Shown: piece after piece, positions 36,801 to 50,048 of the stretch
How positions within the stretch are numbered: the stretch's first letter is position 1
Layout of the letters: every line of letters starts with the position of its first letter
Made by a program: the position numbers and the translations under genes
Notes under the pieces: model-generated
What the model saw: the letters and a program-made list of their open reading frames with translations, nothing else
Told to the model about the DNA's origin: nothing
Database searches by the model: none
Assembly (NCBI GenBank): GCA_948567375.1
Contig: OX419758.1
Coordinates: 66,679,965-66,743,964, forward strand
Length of the DNA: 64,000 nt
Direction of reading: 5' to 3'
Source: Lunularia cruciata
Lineage: Eukaryota > Streptophyta > Marchantiopsida > Lunulariales > Lunulariaceae

Positions 36801-38590
36801 GCTTTACTAACAAAGTTCCCTTCTAGGGACTCATCTCTCTTCCAAGCTTGCTCCATGGTTGCCTTCTTAGCAAACTTCCCATCTTGGGACTCCACTTCCT
36901 TCAAGGTTTGCTCTATGGCTACCTTCTTGACAAACTTCCCATCTTGGGACTGACTATTCTTAGGTGTCTTACTCAGAGGTGCCAGACAACCTAATCGGAA
37001 ATTCCTACCTTGGTGTTGTACTTGAATTTGGCGTCAAGTCCAATCGAATTGAACCTTATGATGTTCAAGCCAAGGTAGACCCAGAATGATATCATAGTGT
37101 AGAGGTGCCACTACAAACCTCATACACTCCAAATACTCCTTCCCAATCTTGAAGGTAAAAGGATACGAGGTGCGGAATGCAGAACCCTTTCTACCATCCG
37201 CCATCATCAAACTACTTCCAATCACTGGCTTGATAGGAATACCCAATTCCTTTGCTATTTGCATGGACATGCAATTCCCTGAACTTCCAAAATTAACCAA
37301 AATCTTACAACCCCAATCAAATATCATACCTTGCAAGTGAAGCAAACTTGTATAGGTCAAGCCTTCAGTCCCATTGGAACTAATCAAGCTCCCAGTAGGC
37401 GGCTCAAAATCTCTTACTGGGATTCCTTGTTTCCTTGATCATTCCGCTCCACAACCTCCACTTGAGCAACTTGTTGAGGTTGTCTATTCTTGAGTGGACA
37501 TTCAGCAATGTGATGCTTCAATTGGCGATAATAAAAACAACCGCCATTTTGTCATAGTTTCTCTCTATCTGTTATGCCAAGTGGTCTTTGTTGAATGGTA
37601 TCAATCTCCATGTGTGTTGGCTCCTCCACTTGTGAGTAGTGTATTGGTAGGCTCTGTGGAGGTCGAGGTCAAGACCAAGTTGTTGCCACCAAGGGATCAA
37701 AATGTTTGGCCAACCGTATGGCTTCCTCCAAGTGTTTTGGCTCTCGCATGGTTATCTCTAATTTGATTCTTGCCTTCAAGCCCCTCACAAATTGATCAAG
37801 AGCTTCACCTTCCAATATGTCTAGAATTTGCATGATGGTGTTTTGGAACTGCATGATGTAACTTCTTATAGAGCCAATTTGTTTCAACTCTGCCTACTTA
37901 TCCCATGCAGCTCGTATGGCATTTATAGCTTGGAATCGACTAATTATTGCGCTCTTGAATTCTGCCCATGTCAAGATTGGTGCAACAATTTGTTGTTCCA
38001 CTCGCTCCACTTGGAATCTCCACCATAACTTTGCTACTCCATCCAATTGGCTAGGAGCCAAGAGAATCTATTTTTACTCATCTTGTAGATTGGTAGCTTC
38101 AAAATAACGTTCACAATCAAACACAAAATTCTCCATTGCACTCGAAAGATTCTTGCCTTTAGATACCTTGGGTTTAGGGAATCTGATCCAATCTTCTCCT
38201 TCTTGAATTGGTACTCTCTCCACCTACTCTTGTCGTCAAAGATCTCATTTATCCAACAATCAAGTTAGGTGCTCGATTTGTTGCTGCATAGCAAGGATAA
38301 CATCGGGTATTGCCGCCATGGTTGCTACTCTATCACACCACTCCCAATGTATCTAATTTATTAACACATAGAAATAACACGTCCACCGTTCTCCATAAGT
38401 TACAATCGGAAGCACCAAGGGTTCCTTAGATATGGTGATCATATGCATAAAATCTTGTCCAAAGTGCGAGGTGATGACTTGTGTGAAATGATGCTTGGGC
38501 AGTATTTGGACGCAAAAATTCTAATGGTTTGGTGGAAGTGGATTTGGTGGTCCATAAATTCCATCCATCCCATTCCTACTTTGATACTAA

Positions 38591-38942
38591 TGTAAAAGAC
38601 CAAATCCGAGGAGAGAAATAAGAGAATGGAAACTCACATTGGGGCACTTGAATGAGGGAAAACTTCCAAATGCCTAGCATGAGCTTTGGCTTTGGTATTT
38701 ATAGGTAGCATACAAGGCCCTTGAGAAGCTTCTCAAGAAGCTTCCTCAAACTGTTTTCTTAGAGTGCAAGCCAAGTTAACTAGGAAGCTTCTCAAGAAGC
38801 CGCCTACTTGGCATGCAAGCTAAGCTAGTTGGAAGCTTCCCAAGAAGCTTCCTAGATACTTTTGGAATATTCTAGGCTAATTTGTCTTATATGCTACTTC
38901 GTAAGCCCGACTAACTTTGTTGCTAAACTCTATATTTTTACA
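38591..38942 (-). repeat. 5' LTR of element B
   Basis: 352 bp; partner of 33465-33817 and adjacent to the PBS-like TTAGTATCAA (minus strand). The TSD CTATC follows. Confidence 0.88.
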
Positions 38943-39994
38943 CTATCCCCTTACCTTTGTTTGGATTAGGAGCCACTTGGGTTTCACTACCTCCCTCTTT
39001 CCCTCATAACTCCTTCCTCCATGGTAAGTGGAATTTGAGTAATTCCTTTGGATATGGTCTCTTCCTCCACAACCAAAATAATTTCTATTATTGAAATTGT
39101 TGGCTGGTTGGCCTCCTCTATGGATAGTTTCCATAACTTTTAAGCCCTCTTCCTACATTTTGATCCACCTCTCTCTTCTCCCATAGTTGCACCCATTGAT
39201 CTTGAGATCTGCAAGTTGTTTGGTGATGATTTGAAGTGGATCTTTTGGTGGAGGTGCAAGAATTGGAGCAACTACTACTTGTGGTGCAACTCTTACCACC
39301 AAAGTATCAAAATTTCCACCATACCTATAGCCTTGAGGAGAATGCACAACCTCTTTCACCACCAAATCACTTTCATCCCCTTCCAAACTCTCCTCCATAC
39401 AAATTGCAATCTTGATAGCTTCAACCTTGGAAGAAGGTTTCTTATCTCACCTTGCTTCTAATTTGTGGTCTCAATCTTCCCACAAAATTCTTGGTGAGCA
39501 TAGCTCTTATGCCAATCATAGTAATCTACACATTATCTCCACCCTTCCTCAACAATATGCAAAATGGACTCTAACTTTTCTACTCTTCCCACATAGAAGA
39601 CACTTTCTCTCCATCTCCTTGCTTGAGAAAGGTAACTCCACTCATCAATCTCTCATAACTCTCATCTGAAAGGAAGTTCTCAATGAGTACTGAAGTCAAA
39701 CCCTCCCAAGACTCTTCTTGCCCATCTTTCCTCTCTCTCCTTTGGTATTCTGACTCATACTATGTAAGTGTTGCATCCTCAAAGAAATTTGGTAATAATG
39801 AGGCCCACTCATTCTTCCTCCTCTCATTGTTTCCTATGCAAGCTCTCTTGAAATCTCTCACAAAGGCCTCTACATCTTCTCTATCCTTGCCAAAGAAAAC
39901 AAGAAGTTTCCTCATCTCAACCCCTCACTATCTTTCTTTTCTCTCAATTTTTCTTTTTTCTTTTCTTTTCTCTCACTCTATAACTAATAGAGTA
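38943..39994 (-). mobile_element. Gag region and leader of element C
   Basis: Minus-strand frames from about 39935, beginning MRKLLVFFGKDREDVEAF, through a spacer, to a knuckle-like FGCGGRDHIQRNYS near 39060. It is framed by the end of C's 5' LTR (about 39995) on the upstream side and by element B on the other. The first residues resemble the start of plant gypsy capsid regions. Broken. Confidence 0.65.
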
Positions 39995-40338
39995 TGTACA
40001 TGACTAACATCATTTGAGAGTAATCCACCCTAGGAAACACAAAAGGTTCAGGTTGTTCCAAGATTTCTATAACAACATCAAATCCTAGAGTGCATATTAA
40101 TTGAACTTCATGGATAGTTTATCCATAAGTTGAAAAATTAACTCCATCACTAATCTTGAGAACTAGTTGATGAAGGTGGTAGTATTTCTATAGTTATACT
40201 AAGATCCTCTCCAAGATCTTTCACCAAAGTCTCCAAAAATGTTTTTATTCCACTACACTCATGTCCTTTTGGAAGTCCTTCAACTCCACAAACCTCACAC
40301 AACTTCTTGGTCTTAATCTTCTTCCTCCCAATCTTGGT
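39995..40338 (-). repeat. End of C's 5' LTR (G inserted beyond)
   Basis: This 344-base piece matches the end of C's 3' LTR (17959-18310). The rest of the 5' LTR resumes at 55508. A minus-strand frame here contains KKLCEVCGVEGLPKGHEC, a second cysteine-rich cluster within the LTR. Confidence 0.75.
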
Positions 40339-40792
40339 GATAACATGCCATTTGTAATGTTGCATTTAGATTATTTGGACATTGGAGTTCCAGTGATAGT
40401 AGTTAGAGGCATTTTGGTAGTTACTCATAGACTACTTTCTAACGGTCAGATTTTGTGTTTAGAGTATTGACTTCATGGCAGGGCCCACCGTCACTTACAT
40501 CATCCACACCATTGAGTGTGATGTCAACAGGACCATTGGGATGAGACCTAGGTCAAAATCAAGAGTATACCTTGGAAGTGCAACTCTAGAGAGCTCATTT
40601 CTCTGATGTTGAGCCTTTGAGTTCTTGGCTAGAGTAGACAGAAAGCCGGCAAGCGTCACTTGGATTCTCTTAGCTAGAGTGGGTGTGGCTTGACTATAAT
40701 TAGTGCCTTGTTGTTGGCAAGTTCTTGAGGATCAGATCAAGTATTGATTTGAGTTTAGTTGATTCAAGTTGTAAACAATCTGATTACATTAG
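40339..40792 (+). repeat. Left, partial LTR of element G
   Basis: Aligns with about 54968-55400. It begins about 130 bases inside the LTR, directly at the C junction, and ends near CTGATTACA. Confidence 0.8.
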
Positions 40793-41129
40793 AGAAGTAA
40801 GTCACGGGGAAATTGGGTGCATGAACTACAAGTGTTGGTGGTATCTCTAAGCTCAATGGATTGTGGTGTCTCAATTGAGTAGTTTAGATTTCCTTAAGAG
40901 AGAGTGCAAAAGTGCTGGCAAAATATGGAGCCAAGGAGAAGTAATTTTCAAGCGATAGTTGTGATTTTGAGCTCAAGACCAATTTCTTGCGAGTTGAGCT
41001 CAAAAACTGAAATTGAAGGTGGAGTTAGTAGCACATCCTCGTGAATTAGAGATTGGAAAAAATCTATTTTTCCAATTTGGCTCGAGTGAAGAGTTAGCAA
41101 AGGATTTGGCGGTCAGCAATTTTTAGGGA

Positions 41130-41195
41130 TTTATGTCAAATTTTATGTCAGATTTTACATTAGATTTTGTGAATGATTTATATCAGATTTTAGCA
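41130..41195 (+). repeat. Short tandem motif in G leader
   Basis: Four to five imperfect repeats of a unit like ATGTCAGATTTT, about 14-17 bases each, lie in the untranslated leader of G between the LTR and gag. Confidence 0.6.
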
Positions 41196-43301
41196 AGAAG
41201 AACTTTGATCCAATCTTTGGTGATCCTTGTAGCTCAAGAAATAGATAGGTACTCCAATTATATCAAATGCCAAATGGTGGTAGAGTCAATTCAGTGTTGA
41301 TTTATGAGATGGAGGGTTTTTGTTTAGTATTCTTGTGATTGGACCCCCTCCATTCTCTACTTCCTATTTGTGCACCATGTTTGTATGAGGTGCCCTGAAT
41401 TTTGAGCATGGGTGCTCTGGTGTGCTCTTGATAGTGAGGCTAGAGTGATGACCAATCAGACTATCTTTGTTTATCTTTGATGAGGTAGGAAGTGATGACC
41501 TACAGACTATGAGAATGTGTGTTGTGATGGCAAGTTACAAGTCGCACTTGCCGCTAGTGTAGTTGTCTCAATTAGAGTTACATTAATGGGTAGTGTTCCA
41601 TTAGTTTTGGTACTTGGTGGTGCTTGGTTGGTGTTGGTACTTGGTGGGGTACTTGCTATTGCAGTTGTGGTTGTGGTTACTTTGTCACGATAGAGTTTTT
41701 TTGGAGATATCAGAGGAGTTAACCTTGTAGTACATAGTGGGTTTACTTGGAATGGTGCTTGATATCAATTTGTATCTCAAGTCCCAATGAGGGAGGAGAT
41801 TGACTCTGAATTGGAGTTTGACACAAGAGCTGATTCAGTTGAGAGTGCACTTGGCATGTCCGCACCATTGTTGTGGGACATGGACAAGATTTATGGTGCC
41901 TCCAAAGGCCCTAGGCGTTACTCTGGTATAGTGGGTACCATTGAGTTGGATGACTTCATCTAAGGGTTTGATATTTGATATGATCTGTAGTAGATGTGGA
42001 ACCCAACTTTGTTTACACCCTTCATGGCATGGAAAGGGTTGTTTCAGCACTTGGAGGATCCGCCAATGGACAACTACCATGAGTTCAGGAGAGCTCATTT
42101 GGAAGAGATTGAGTTATGGAGATAATATTGGTCTCCAAACTATGTCTCTATCACTTCAGGCTCGGTTGCCAAGAGTAGATCAGCTATACACACAAGTTCT
42201 AGCTCAAGTAGTGTTGGTAGAGCTAGTAGAACTGCACTAGTTGGAGATATTGTTACCATGAGTGGAGGTACCATTGCAAGATGTGGTGTGGTATCGGGGT
42301 TTAACCTCATGGTGGAGTTCTTCTAGTGTTTGAGGTAGAACTACCAAGGAGTGCGGACTGACAAGCTAAGGAGCTTACAGGAGTTCCAATGGAAGGTTGG
42401 AGAGAGCCTACACGAGGCATACACTCGCATGAGTCAGTTGATCAATTTTACTTAGGGAGTTATTGAGGCCCAAGCAGTCCAATTTTGGTATGGGATACTG
42501 GATAGGGAGTTGCATGTAGAGTTTGTGATGCTACATTATTACAGGCTACTTTGCCCACTTTTGCAATGGTCTTTGGTTTGGCTGAGCGTATTGAGCTCAA
42601 CATGGTGGAGGAGAGAGTGGTGACATTTGGATTTGGTAGGGAGACCTCATCCACGGTTGTCACTTCTTCTAGAGTGCAACAAAGTGCACCACGCCCAATT
42701 GGTTTTTGAGGACAGGGTGGATAGCCCAGATCCTATGGAGGGAGTGGAGGGCCTAGTGGAGTTAGACCCTTAACTTCATTTTTGGGTCAGTAACAACCAG
42801 TGAGTAGTGGTGTTGCTTGTTGGACTTGTGGTGGACCTCACCATTGGAGAGAGTGTTGTCAGGGCAGTGGACTTGATACCTTGAGCGCATCACAGCCAAC
42901 ATAGAGGCAATGTGAGTATTGCCACAAATTTTGGTCATACTAGTGATCGGTGCTTTGACCTACACCTGGAGTGGTAGGATTGCTATGGTAGGTAGTAGAG
43001 GAGCTCTAGTTCATGGAGGACAAGGTGGTAGGGGTGGTGATAGACGATCTCCACCTAGTAGAGATGCGGTACCTTACTTTTGATACAACTATGGCTACTT
43101 GGATTGAGCAATTGGAGCAAAGATTAGCTAGTATGGCTATTGCTCAAAAGAGATCAGATTTGGGTGTTGAGGCTTCCACTTCATATGCTGGTGATAGAGA
43201 TGCTTTGGACTTCATGTGCAGAGTAGCACAAGTGGATGCATTTGTAGGAGTGACTAGGAGTGTAGTACGTGCTCCAGAGCCTAGAGGAACATCAGTAGAG
43301 T

Positions 43302-43354
43302 TGACCTGTCTCCAAACCTCTCCTCTTAGAGAGGAGAGGTTTGGAGACAGGTCA
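43302..43354 (+). repeat. Perfect 25-bp hairpin in G gag region
   Basis: The 25 bases at 43302-43326 are repeated exactly in inverted orientation at 43330-43354, with only a three-base loop. A perfect palindrome this long in an otherwise eroded element is unusual. Confidence 0.9.
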
Positions 43355-44771
43355 GACTTCCCTAGCCTATCTGAGGCATTGCAGACAACATCCATGGCTC
43401 CTAGACATCCCAGTGCAGGTGTGGTAGGTGGTGATAGAGTGCACAATGGACCACTTACTAATTAGCCACTTGCTACTACACAGACTAAGTCTAGCACAAT
43501 GTTGGGGATGGCTCAGCTGATTATGTGGTGCCCTTTGTTTTCAGCCAGTGACATGTCTACATTGGGAGTTAACCCAGCCCCAATGTTCTAGTTGGTTGCC
43601 ACACTTTGTAATAGTAGTGATGATATGGTTCCTACTACTAGAGCAGAGGTGGTTGGTAGTGGAGCTGACTTGGTTGAGGAGCATGTGATTTGTTCAACGA
43701 CCAATGGTTTATGGCAAGCAACAATGGCTAGACTGGAGGAGTTGCCAGCTAAACCGGCTTTTGAGAGAGCGCAGTTTACACCTAATGTTGTCCTAATGGA
43801 TAACTAGAGGAGGATTTTCCATTTGGTTGGACCTTTAGGGAAGATCTATACACCACAAAGAATCTTGTTAGACTCTTGTGCACAACCCCTTATGTTGGGA
43901 AAGGCTACAATAGTCAGTCTAGAGTTATAGAAGACCGGTGTCAAGAGGTGTCTATTCCAGATCCAGACATCTCTAGGTGGTGGTTTGACACAATATATCA
44001 CACGTGGGGAGCTTGTTGCCTAGGTTTAGCCTGGTCATTTGATTGATAGCCTGATGGTGAGAGCTCAATCTATTAGGACAATAGCTGAGTCATATGATGT
44101 GCTAGTTGGGGAGCACTGTTATACTCCATGGGTTTTAGTGTTGATTATTGGGAGGAGATACCTTCCTATAGACCAGGTTGGCAGTTTGGTGAGGGACGGG
44201 TATGTCACCTACCAATACGCTTTAGTAGTGGCATTCTTGGCTCACTATAGTCCTAGACCGTGGAAACATCAATTTAAGCTTTCAATGGTGTAGTTACTTG
44301 GCCTGGTGATTTGTTGGAGGGGAACACCCATATAGAAGATACTCCAGTACCAAAGGAGATCACTTGGATTTGGAGTACAAGTGAGATTGTTCCATCCACC
44401 TTGGATGTTCCATTGTGGAGTTCAAAGGAGGCATTGCAGCAACATGCATATCAATTGGTGCGATAGGCTTGGAGTGGAGCCTTCGTACCATTCAGAGATT
44501 AGTATGAGGATGAGCCTCTAGAGTTGATTATGTTGACACCTCTAGATACTACACTCATTACTTGGCAGTATCCAGTAGAGGGGATATGTCTATTGTAGTT
44601 GTTTGGTGGGATTAGCACCGGGCTAGCTGCAATATTACAGGTAGGTATATGAGTATAGAGGTACTTGTATATAGAGAGAGATGAGACTGCTAGGCAAGTC
44701 TCTTTACATCATGTGGCATACTTGGCCTATCGGTATCTTGAGTTATTATCAATGTCAGTAGTCAAAGGTTA

Positions 44772-45126
44772 TGTAACAGTATGGAGTTTAGCAACGTAGT
44801 TAGTAAGGTTAAGGAAGTAGAGAATAAGCCAAATTAGCCTAGAATATTCCAAAAGCATCTGGGAAGCTTCCCAACTAGTTAACTTGCATTCCAAGCAAGT
44901 AGCTTCTAGAAGGAAGATTCTAGAAGCTTCTAAGTAGCTTAGCTTGCATGCCAAGTAGACGGCTTTTAGAAGGAAGCTTCTTGAGAAGCTTCTCAAGAGC
45001 CTTGTATGCTATCTATAGATATCAAAGCCGAAGCTCATGCTAGGCATTCAAAGTCTTTCCCTCATTCAAGTGTCCCAATGTAAGTTTTCATTCTCCTATT
45101 TCTCTCCTCGGTCTTGGTCTTTTACA
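44772..45126 (+). repeat. 5' LTR of element D
   Basis: Begins TGTAACAGTATGG and ends TTTTACA before the PBS. It contains a perfect four-module heat-shock-type array at 44913-44930 and a TATA-like CTATAGATATC near 45012. Confidence 0.9.
44913..44930 (+). promoter_or_regulatory. Heat-shock-element-like array in D 5' LTR
   Basis: GAAGATTCTAGAAGCTTC reads GAA-nn-TTC-nn-GAA-nn-TTC, four contiguous inverted modules with perfect spacing, about 85 bases upstream of the TATA-like sequence. The match to the plant heat-shock-factor site is seen directly; function is inferred. Confidence 0.55.
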
Positions 45127-46778
45127 TTGGTATTAGAGTAGGAAGAGGATGGATGGAATTTATGGACCACCAAATCCACTTCCACCAAACCATTGGGATT
45201 TTCATGTCCAAATATTACCCAAGCATCATTTCACACAACTCATCACCTCACACTTTGGGTAGGATTTTCTACATATGATCACCGTGTTTGAGGAACCCTT
45301 GATACTTCCGGTTGTAACTTATGGAGAACGGTGGACGTGTTGCATCTATGTGTTAATCAATTAGATAAAGTGGGAGTAGTGGGAGAGAGTAATAGCTATG
45401 TCAGCAATACCGGATGACATCCTTGCAATGCAACAACAAATTGAGCACCTTACTTGATTGTTGGATGAACAAGATTAGCAACAACAAGAACATATAGAGA
45501 GAGCACCAATTCAAGATGGAAAAGATTGCATTCAATTTCCAAAACCCAAGGTGTTTGAAGGCAAGAATCTTCCAAGCATAGTGGAGAATTTTGTGTTTGA
45601 CTGCGAACGTTACTTTGAAGCCACCAATCTTCAAGATGACTAGAAACGTTCTCTTGGCCTCTAGCCAATTAGATGGTGTGGCAAAACTTTAGTGGCAATT
45701 TTGAGTAGAGCGAGCTGAACAAAAGATTGTTGCACCAATTTTGACATGGGCAGAGTTCAAGGATGCAATATTGGGTTGCTTTCAAACTATAAATGCTCCC
45801 CATGCTGCAGGAGATAAATTGGCAAAATTGAAGCAAGTTGGCTCAATCAGGAGCTACATCACACAATTTCAAAACATCATCATATAGATTCTAGATATAC
45901 AAGAAGGTGAAGTTTTGGATCAATTTGTGCGGGGATTGAAGTCACAAACCAAATTGGAGATGACCATGCGGGAACCACAAAATGTAGAAGAAGCCATGCA
46001 ATTGGCTAAGCGCTTTGATTCCTTGGTTGTGATAACTTGGTCTTGCACTCGACCTACACATGGCCTACCAGTATACTATGCACGGGTGGAAGAGCTAGCA
46101 CCAATGGAGATTGATGCTATCCAATGGAGACCACTTGGTATAGCGGATAGCAAAAGATTGCAAGAAAATGGAAGTTTTTATTATTATTGCCAAGTTGGAC
46201 ATCACATTGGTGAATGCCCACTTAGGAATAGGTGACCTCGACAAGTTGCCTAGATGGAGATTGTGGAACAAAATGATCAAGGAAACAAGGAATCCTAGTG
46301 GGAGATTTTGAGCCACCACCTATTGGGAGCTTGATTAGTTCCAATGAGATTGAAGACTTGACTTATGCAAGTTTGCTTCACTTGCAAGGTACAATATCTA
46401 ATCAGGGTTGTAGGATTTTGGGTGATTCTGGAAGGTCAGAGAATTGCATGTCTATGCAAGTAGCAAAGGAATTGGGTATTCCTATCAAGCCTGGAATTAG
46501 TAATAATTGGAAGTAGTTTGATGATGGCGGATGGTAGAAAGGGTTTTGTGTTCCGCACCTCACATCCTATTACTTTCAAGATTGGGAAGGAGTATTTGGA
46601 GTGTATGAGGTTTGTAGTGGCACCTCTACACTATGATATCATTCTGGGTCTACCTTGGCTTGAATGTCATAAGGTTCAATTTGATTGGACCCTACGACAA
46701 ATTCAAGTACAACCCCAAGGTAGGAATTTCTGATTAGGTTATCTGGCATCTTTGAGTAAGACACCTAAGAATAGTCAA

Positions 46779-46958
46779 TCCCAAGATGGGAAGTTTGTCA
46801 AGAAGGTAACCATAGAGCAAATCTGGAAGGGGGATGAGTCCCAAGATGAGAAGTTTTCCAAGAAGGCAACCATGAAGCAAGCTTGGAAGAGAGATGAGTC
46901 CCTAGAAGGGAACTTTGTTAGTAAAGCAGCCATAGAGCAAGCCTTGGAGGAAGATAAG
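46779..46958 (+). repeat. Three 60-bp coding repeats in the protease-RT linker of D
   Basis: Units at 46779, 46839 and 46899 each encode 20 residues of the type SQDGKFVKKVTIEQIWKGDE. Matching blocks occur in A (about 13835-14010) and B (about 36760-36950), so the repeat belongs to the family. Confidence 0.85.
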
Positions 46959-48518
46959 TCTGTATTTGTGGTATAGATCAAGCCAATTGCACAAGAACAA
47001 TCCGAGAAGGGCCAAGAGCCTCATCAAGAAATGGTTGATTGGATAGTTCAAGAGTTTGTGGATGAGTTTGTGGATGATCTGCCAAAGGGATTACCCTCCA
47101 ATCGAGGTATGCCCTTCAAGATCAACTTAGTGCCAAGGAGTACTCCAATGAGTAGACCAATCTATTGGCTCTCACCAAAGGAGTTGGAGGAGTTGCAAAC
47201 AACACTTATAGAGTTGTTGGAAAAGGGTTTCATATGACATAGTACCTCTCCTTGTGGAACATTGGTACTATTTGTTCCAAAGAAGGATGGAGGACTTTGT
47301 TTTTGTATTGATTATCGTGGGCTCAATAAGCAAACCGTGAAGAATGCATATTCCTTGCCTCAGATTGATGACTTGCTTGATCAACTAAGTAGAGCACGCT
47401 ACTTTTCCAAGCTAGATCTTTGCAATGGCTATCAGAAAATTCCTATTGAAAAAGAGGATGTGCAAAAGACTACCTTTTGCACAAGGTATGGGCATTTTGA
47501 GTGGAGAGTTCTACCTCTCAAACTCACTAATGCTCCAGCAGTCTTCATGGATCAGATGCATTGGGTGTTGGAGGGACTATTGGATTGGTCAATAGTGGTG
47601 TTCTTGGATAATATCTTAATCTATAGCAAGATAGAGGCAGAACACATGAATCATGTGCAAGAAGTCCTAAGATGATTACAACAATGGAAATGTTATTGCA
47701 AGAAGTCAAAGTGTGCATTTTGGCAAAAAGAGGTTACCTTCTTGGGTCATAAGATCTCATCAAAGGGGATAAAGATGGAAGAAGAGAAGATCAAGGCCAT
47801 CACTAATTGACCTATCCCAAAGGATGCTACAGAAGTACGGGCATTCAATGGATTGGCCAGTTTTTACCGACGGTTCATCCACTATTATGCTCATGTGGTT
47901 GCACCATTGACTGACCTCTTGGGAAAGAACTTGAATGGACTACATCCAATGGACCACCAAGCATGAAGAAGCATTCCAGAAGTTAAAGCATATGGTGTTT
48001 TCAAGACCCATTCTTCAACCATATGATCCTCAACTACCTTGTGTGGTTGATTTTGATGCTTCTAACTTTGCAATTGGAGTTGTGTTGCAACAGGAATTCC
48101 CAAATGGACTACATCTTATTGCCTTTGTGTCTTGCTGACTAAATACAGCTGAAAGAAATTACTCTGCTTGAGATCAAGAACAACTGGCAATGGTTTATGC
48201 CACCAAGGTACGGAGGCATTACCTCTTGGGGAAACAAGTGGTCATGCAAACTGATCACAAGCCATTGTTGCAGACCTTACACTTGGAACACATGAAGAGC
48301 TGACAACATCAATGGGAAGAGCAACTCCAATTGTTTGACATCAAAATTGAGTACAAACCAAGTCGGTTCCATGTCATCCTTGATGCTCTATCACAAAAAC
48401 CTGATTTGAAATCTCTTCCTCTCATCACGGCGGCAATTACAACGGTGTCAATTGACCTCAAGGTCCATAATGAGTTTTGGTTAGCTCTACAACAAGATCC
48501 CTTCTTCCATTTGGATCC

Positions 48519-48710
48519 AAGATCACCTTTGGCTAGAACATAGATCCAATCCACATGGAATAGAAGGCCTTCCTTGAGAAAGTTGTTGTACTTCTTGTTG
48601 CCTATTGTACAAGGAAGGGATCAATAGGCAACAAGGAGTACAACACCTTTCTCAAGGAAGGCCTTCTATTCCATGTGGATTGGATCTATGTTCTAGCCAA
48701 AGGTGATCTT
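48519..48710 (+). repeat. Large near-perfect inverted repeat in D
   Basis: Arms of about 88 bases (48519-48606 and 48622-48710) are almost exact reverse complements around a short spacer. The corresponding part of B (about 35100-35240) lacks the palindrome, so it arose in D. Confidence 0.85.
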
Positions 48711-50048
48711 TGACTTGTGTGCCTTCAGGAAGCCCATGATTTACCAATAGCTGGTCACATGGGGGTGGACAAGACCTTAGGTACCCTCCAATGCCAACGG
48801 TGGTGGCCCAACATGACACAAGATGTTTGGGAGTTTGTCCAATTGTGTGAGAGTTGTCAACACAACAAGGCCAATAACTAGAAGCTGAGTGGACTCCTTC
48901 AGCCACTTCCTATTCCAACTACTCGGTTGGAACATGTGAGCTTAGATCTCATCACCTCCTTGCCCAAGGCACAACAAGATCACACAACAATTGCGGTGTT
49001 TGTGGATAAGCTTAGTAAGCAAATCCATTTGGCACCAACGGTTGATATTGTGGATGCTCCAACCTTGGCACAACTCTACTTCAATAATGTATTCAAACAT
49101 CATAGGATGCCATGTGTACTCATCTCTGACTTTGATCCTCACTTCACTGGAAAGTTTTGGCAAGCCTTCTTCCAAACACTTGGCACCAAGCTTGCTTTGT
49201 CCATAGCCTATCATCCTCAAACTGATGGACAAATAGAATGTGCAAATCGCACCATGGAAGACATACTTTGTGCCTTTGTCAACATTCACCATACCAATTG
49301 GGATGAATGTCTTGCAGCTACAGAGTTTGCATACAACAACTCTAAATAGGCAAGCATCGGATTCTCTCCTTTCTTTCTCAATTTTGGCCAAGATCCGCTT
49401 GTCCCAAATTCTCTTCTTGCTCCTCCTCTATCTCATGTCCCTCATACTTCAACCTTCTTGACCACCATATTTGAATCTATCCAACAAGCCAAATCTCACC
49501 TCCTTGTTGCTCAGAATCGTCAAAAAAATATCCAGACCACCATCGTCGTGATCTCACCTTTGAAGTTGGTAATAAAGTTATGCTATCCTCTAGTAATCTA
49601 CCCCTCCCACTTGATACCCAAGTTTGTAAACTTGCCCCTAATTGGATAGGGTTCTTTGATGTTACCCAAATTGTCTCTCTTGTTGCTTATCAACTTGCCT
49701 TGCCTTGCTTTGCCTTGTCATATGCGCATCCATCCTATCTTTCATGTTTCCAAGTTGAAACATTTTGTTTCTAACCCCTCTTCTTTCTCCTCTCGAGTGC
49801 AACCTCCTCTTCCTCCCCCTATCCCTATCAATGATCATGAGGAGTATAAAGTTGATTGTATCCTTGCACGTTGCCACATCCAGCAAGGACACTACCAACA
49901 TAAGGAGTACAAGGTCCTTTGGAAAGGGTATCCCCTTCACGATGCCACATGGGAACCTCTTTCTCACCTCTAGAATGCACAGATGGCCATCCAGGAGTTT
50001 GAAGCTTCAATGGCGACGAGGACATCACCAACTAGCGGTGGGAGAATA

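Larger units (their letters stand above)
33465..38942 (-). mobile_element. Element B: chromovirus with both LTRs and perfect TSD
   Basis: Minus strand, 5478 bp, with TSD CTATC at 33460-33464 and 38943-38947. 5' LTR 38591-38942; PBS next to it at about 38578-38590; gag about 38330-37494; protease about 37387-37034 (FDWGCKILVNFGSSG); repeated linker about 36950-36760; RT about 36680-36090; RNase H about 35970-35380; integrase about 35240-34500 (core near 34904-34698: MSLDLIISLPKTKQGHTTV); chromodomain-like region about 34050-33890; purine tract near 33818-33833; 3' LTR 33465-33817. It is the same family as A, D and E. The LTRs differ by roughly 8-10% by eye, so the insertion is not recent. Broken, with about ten or more breaks. 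Confidence 0.88.
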
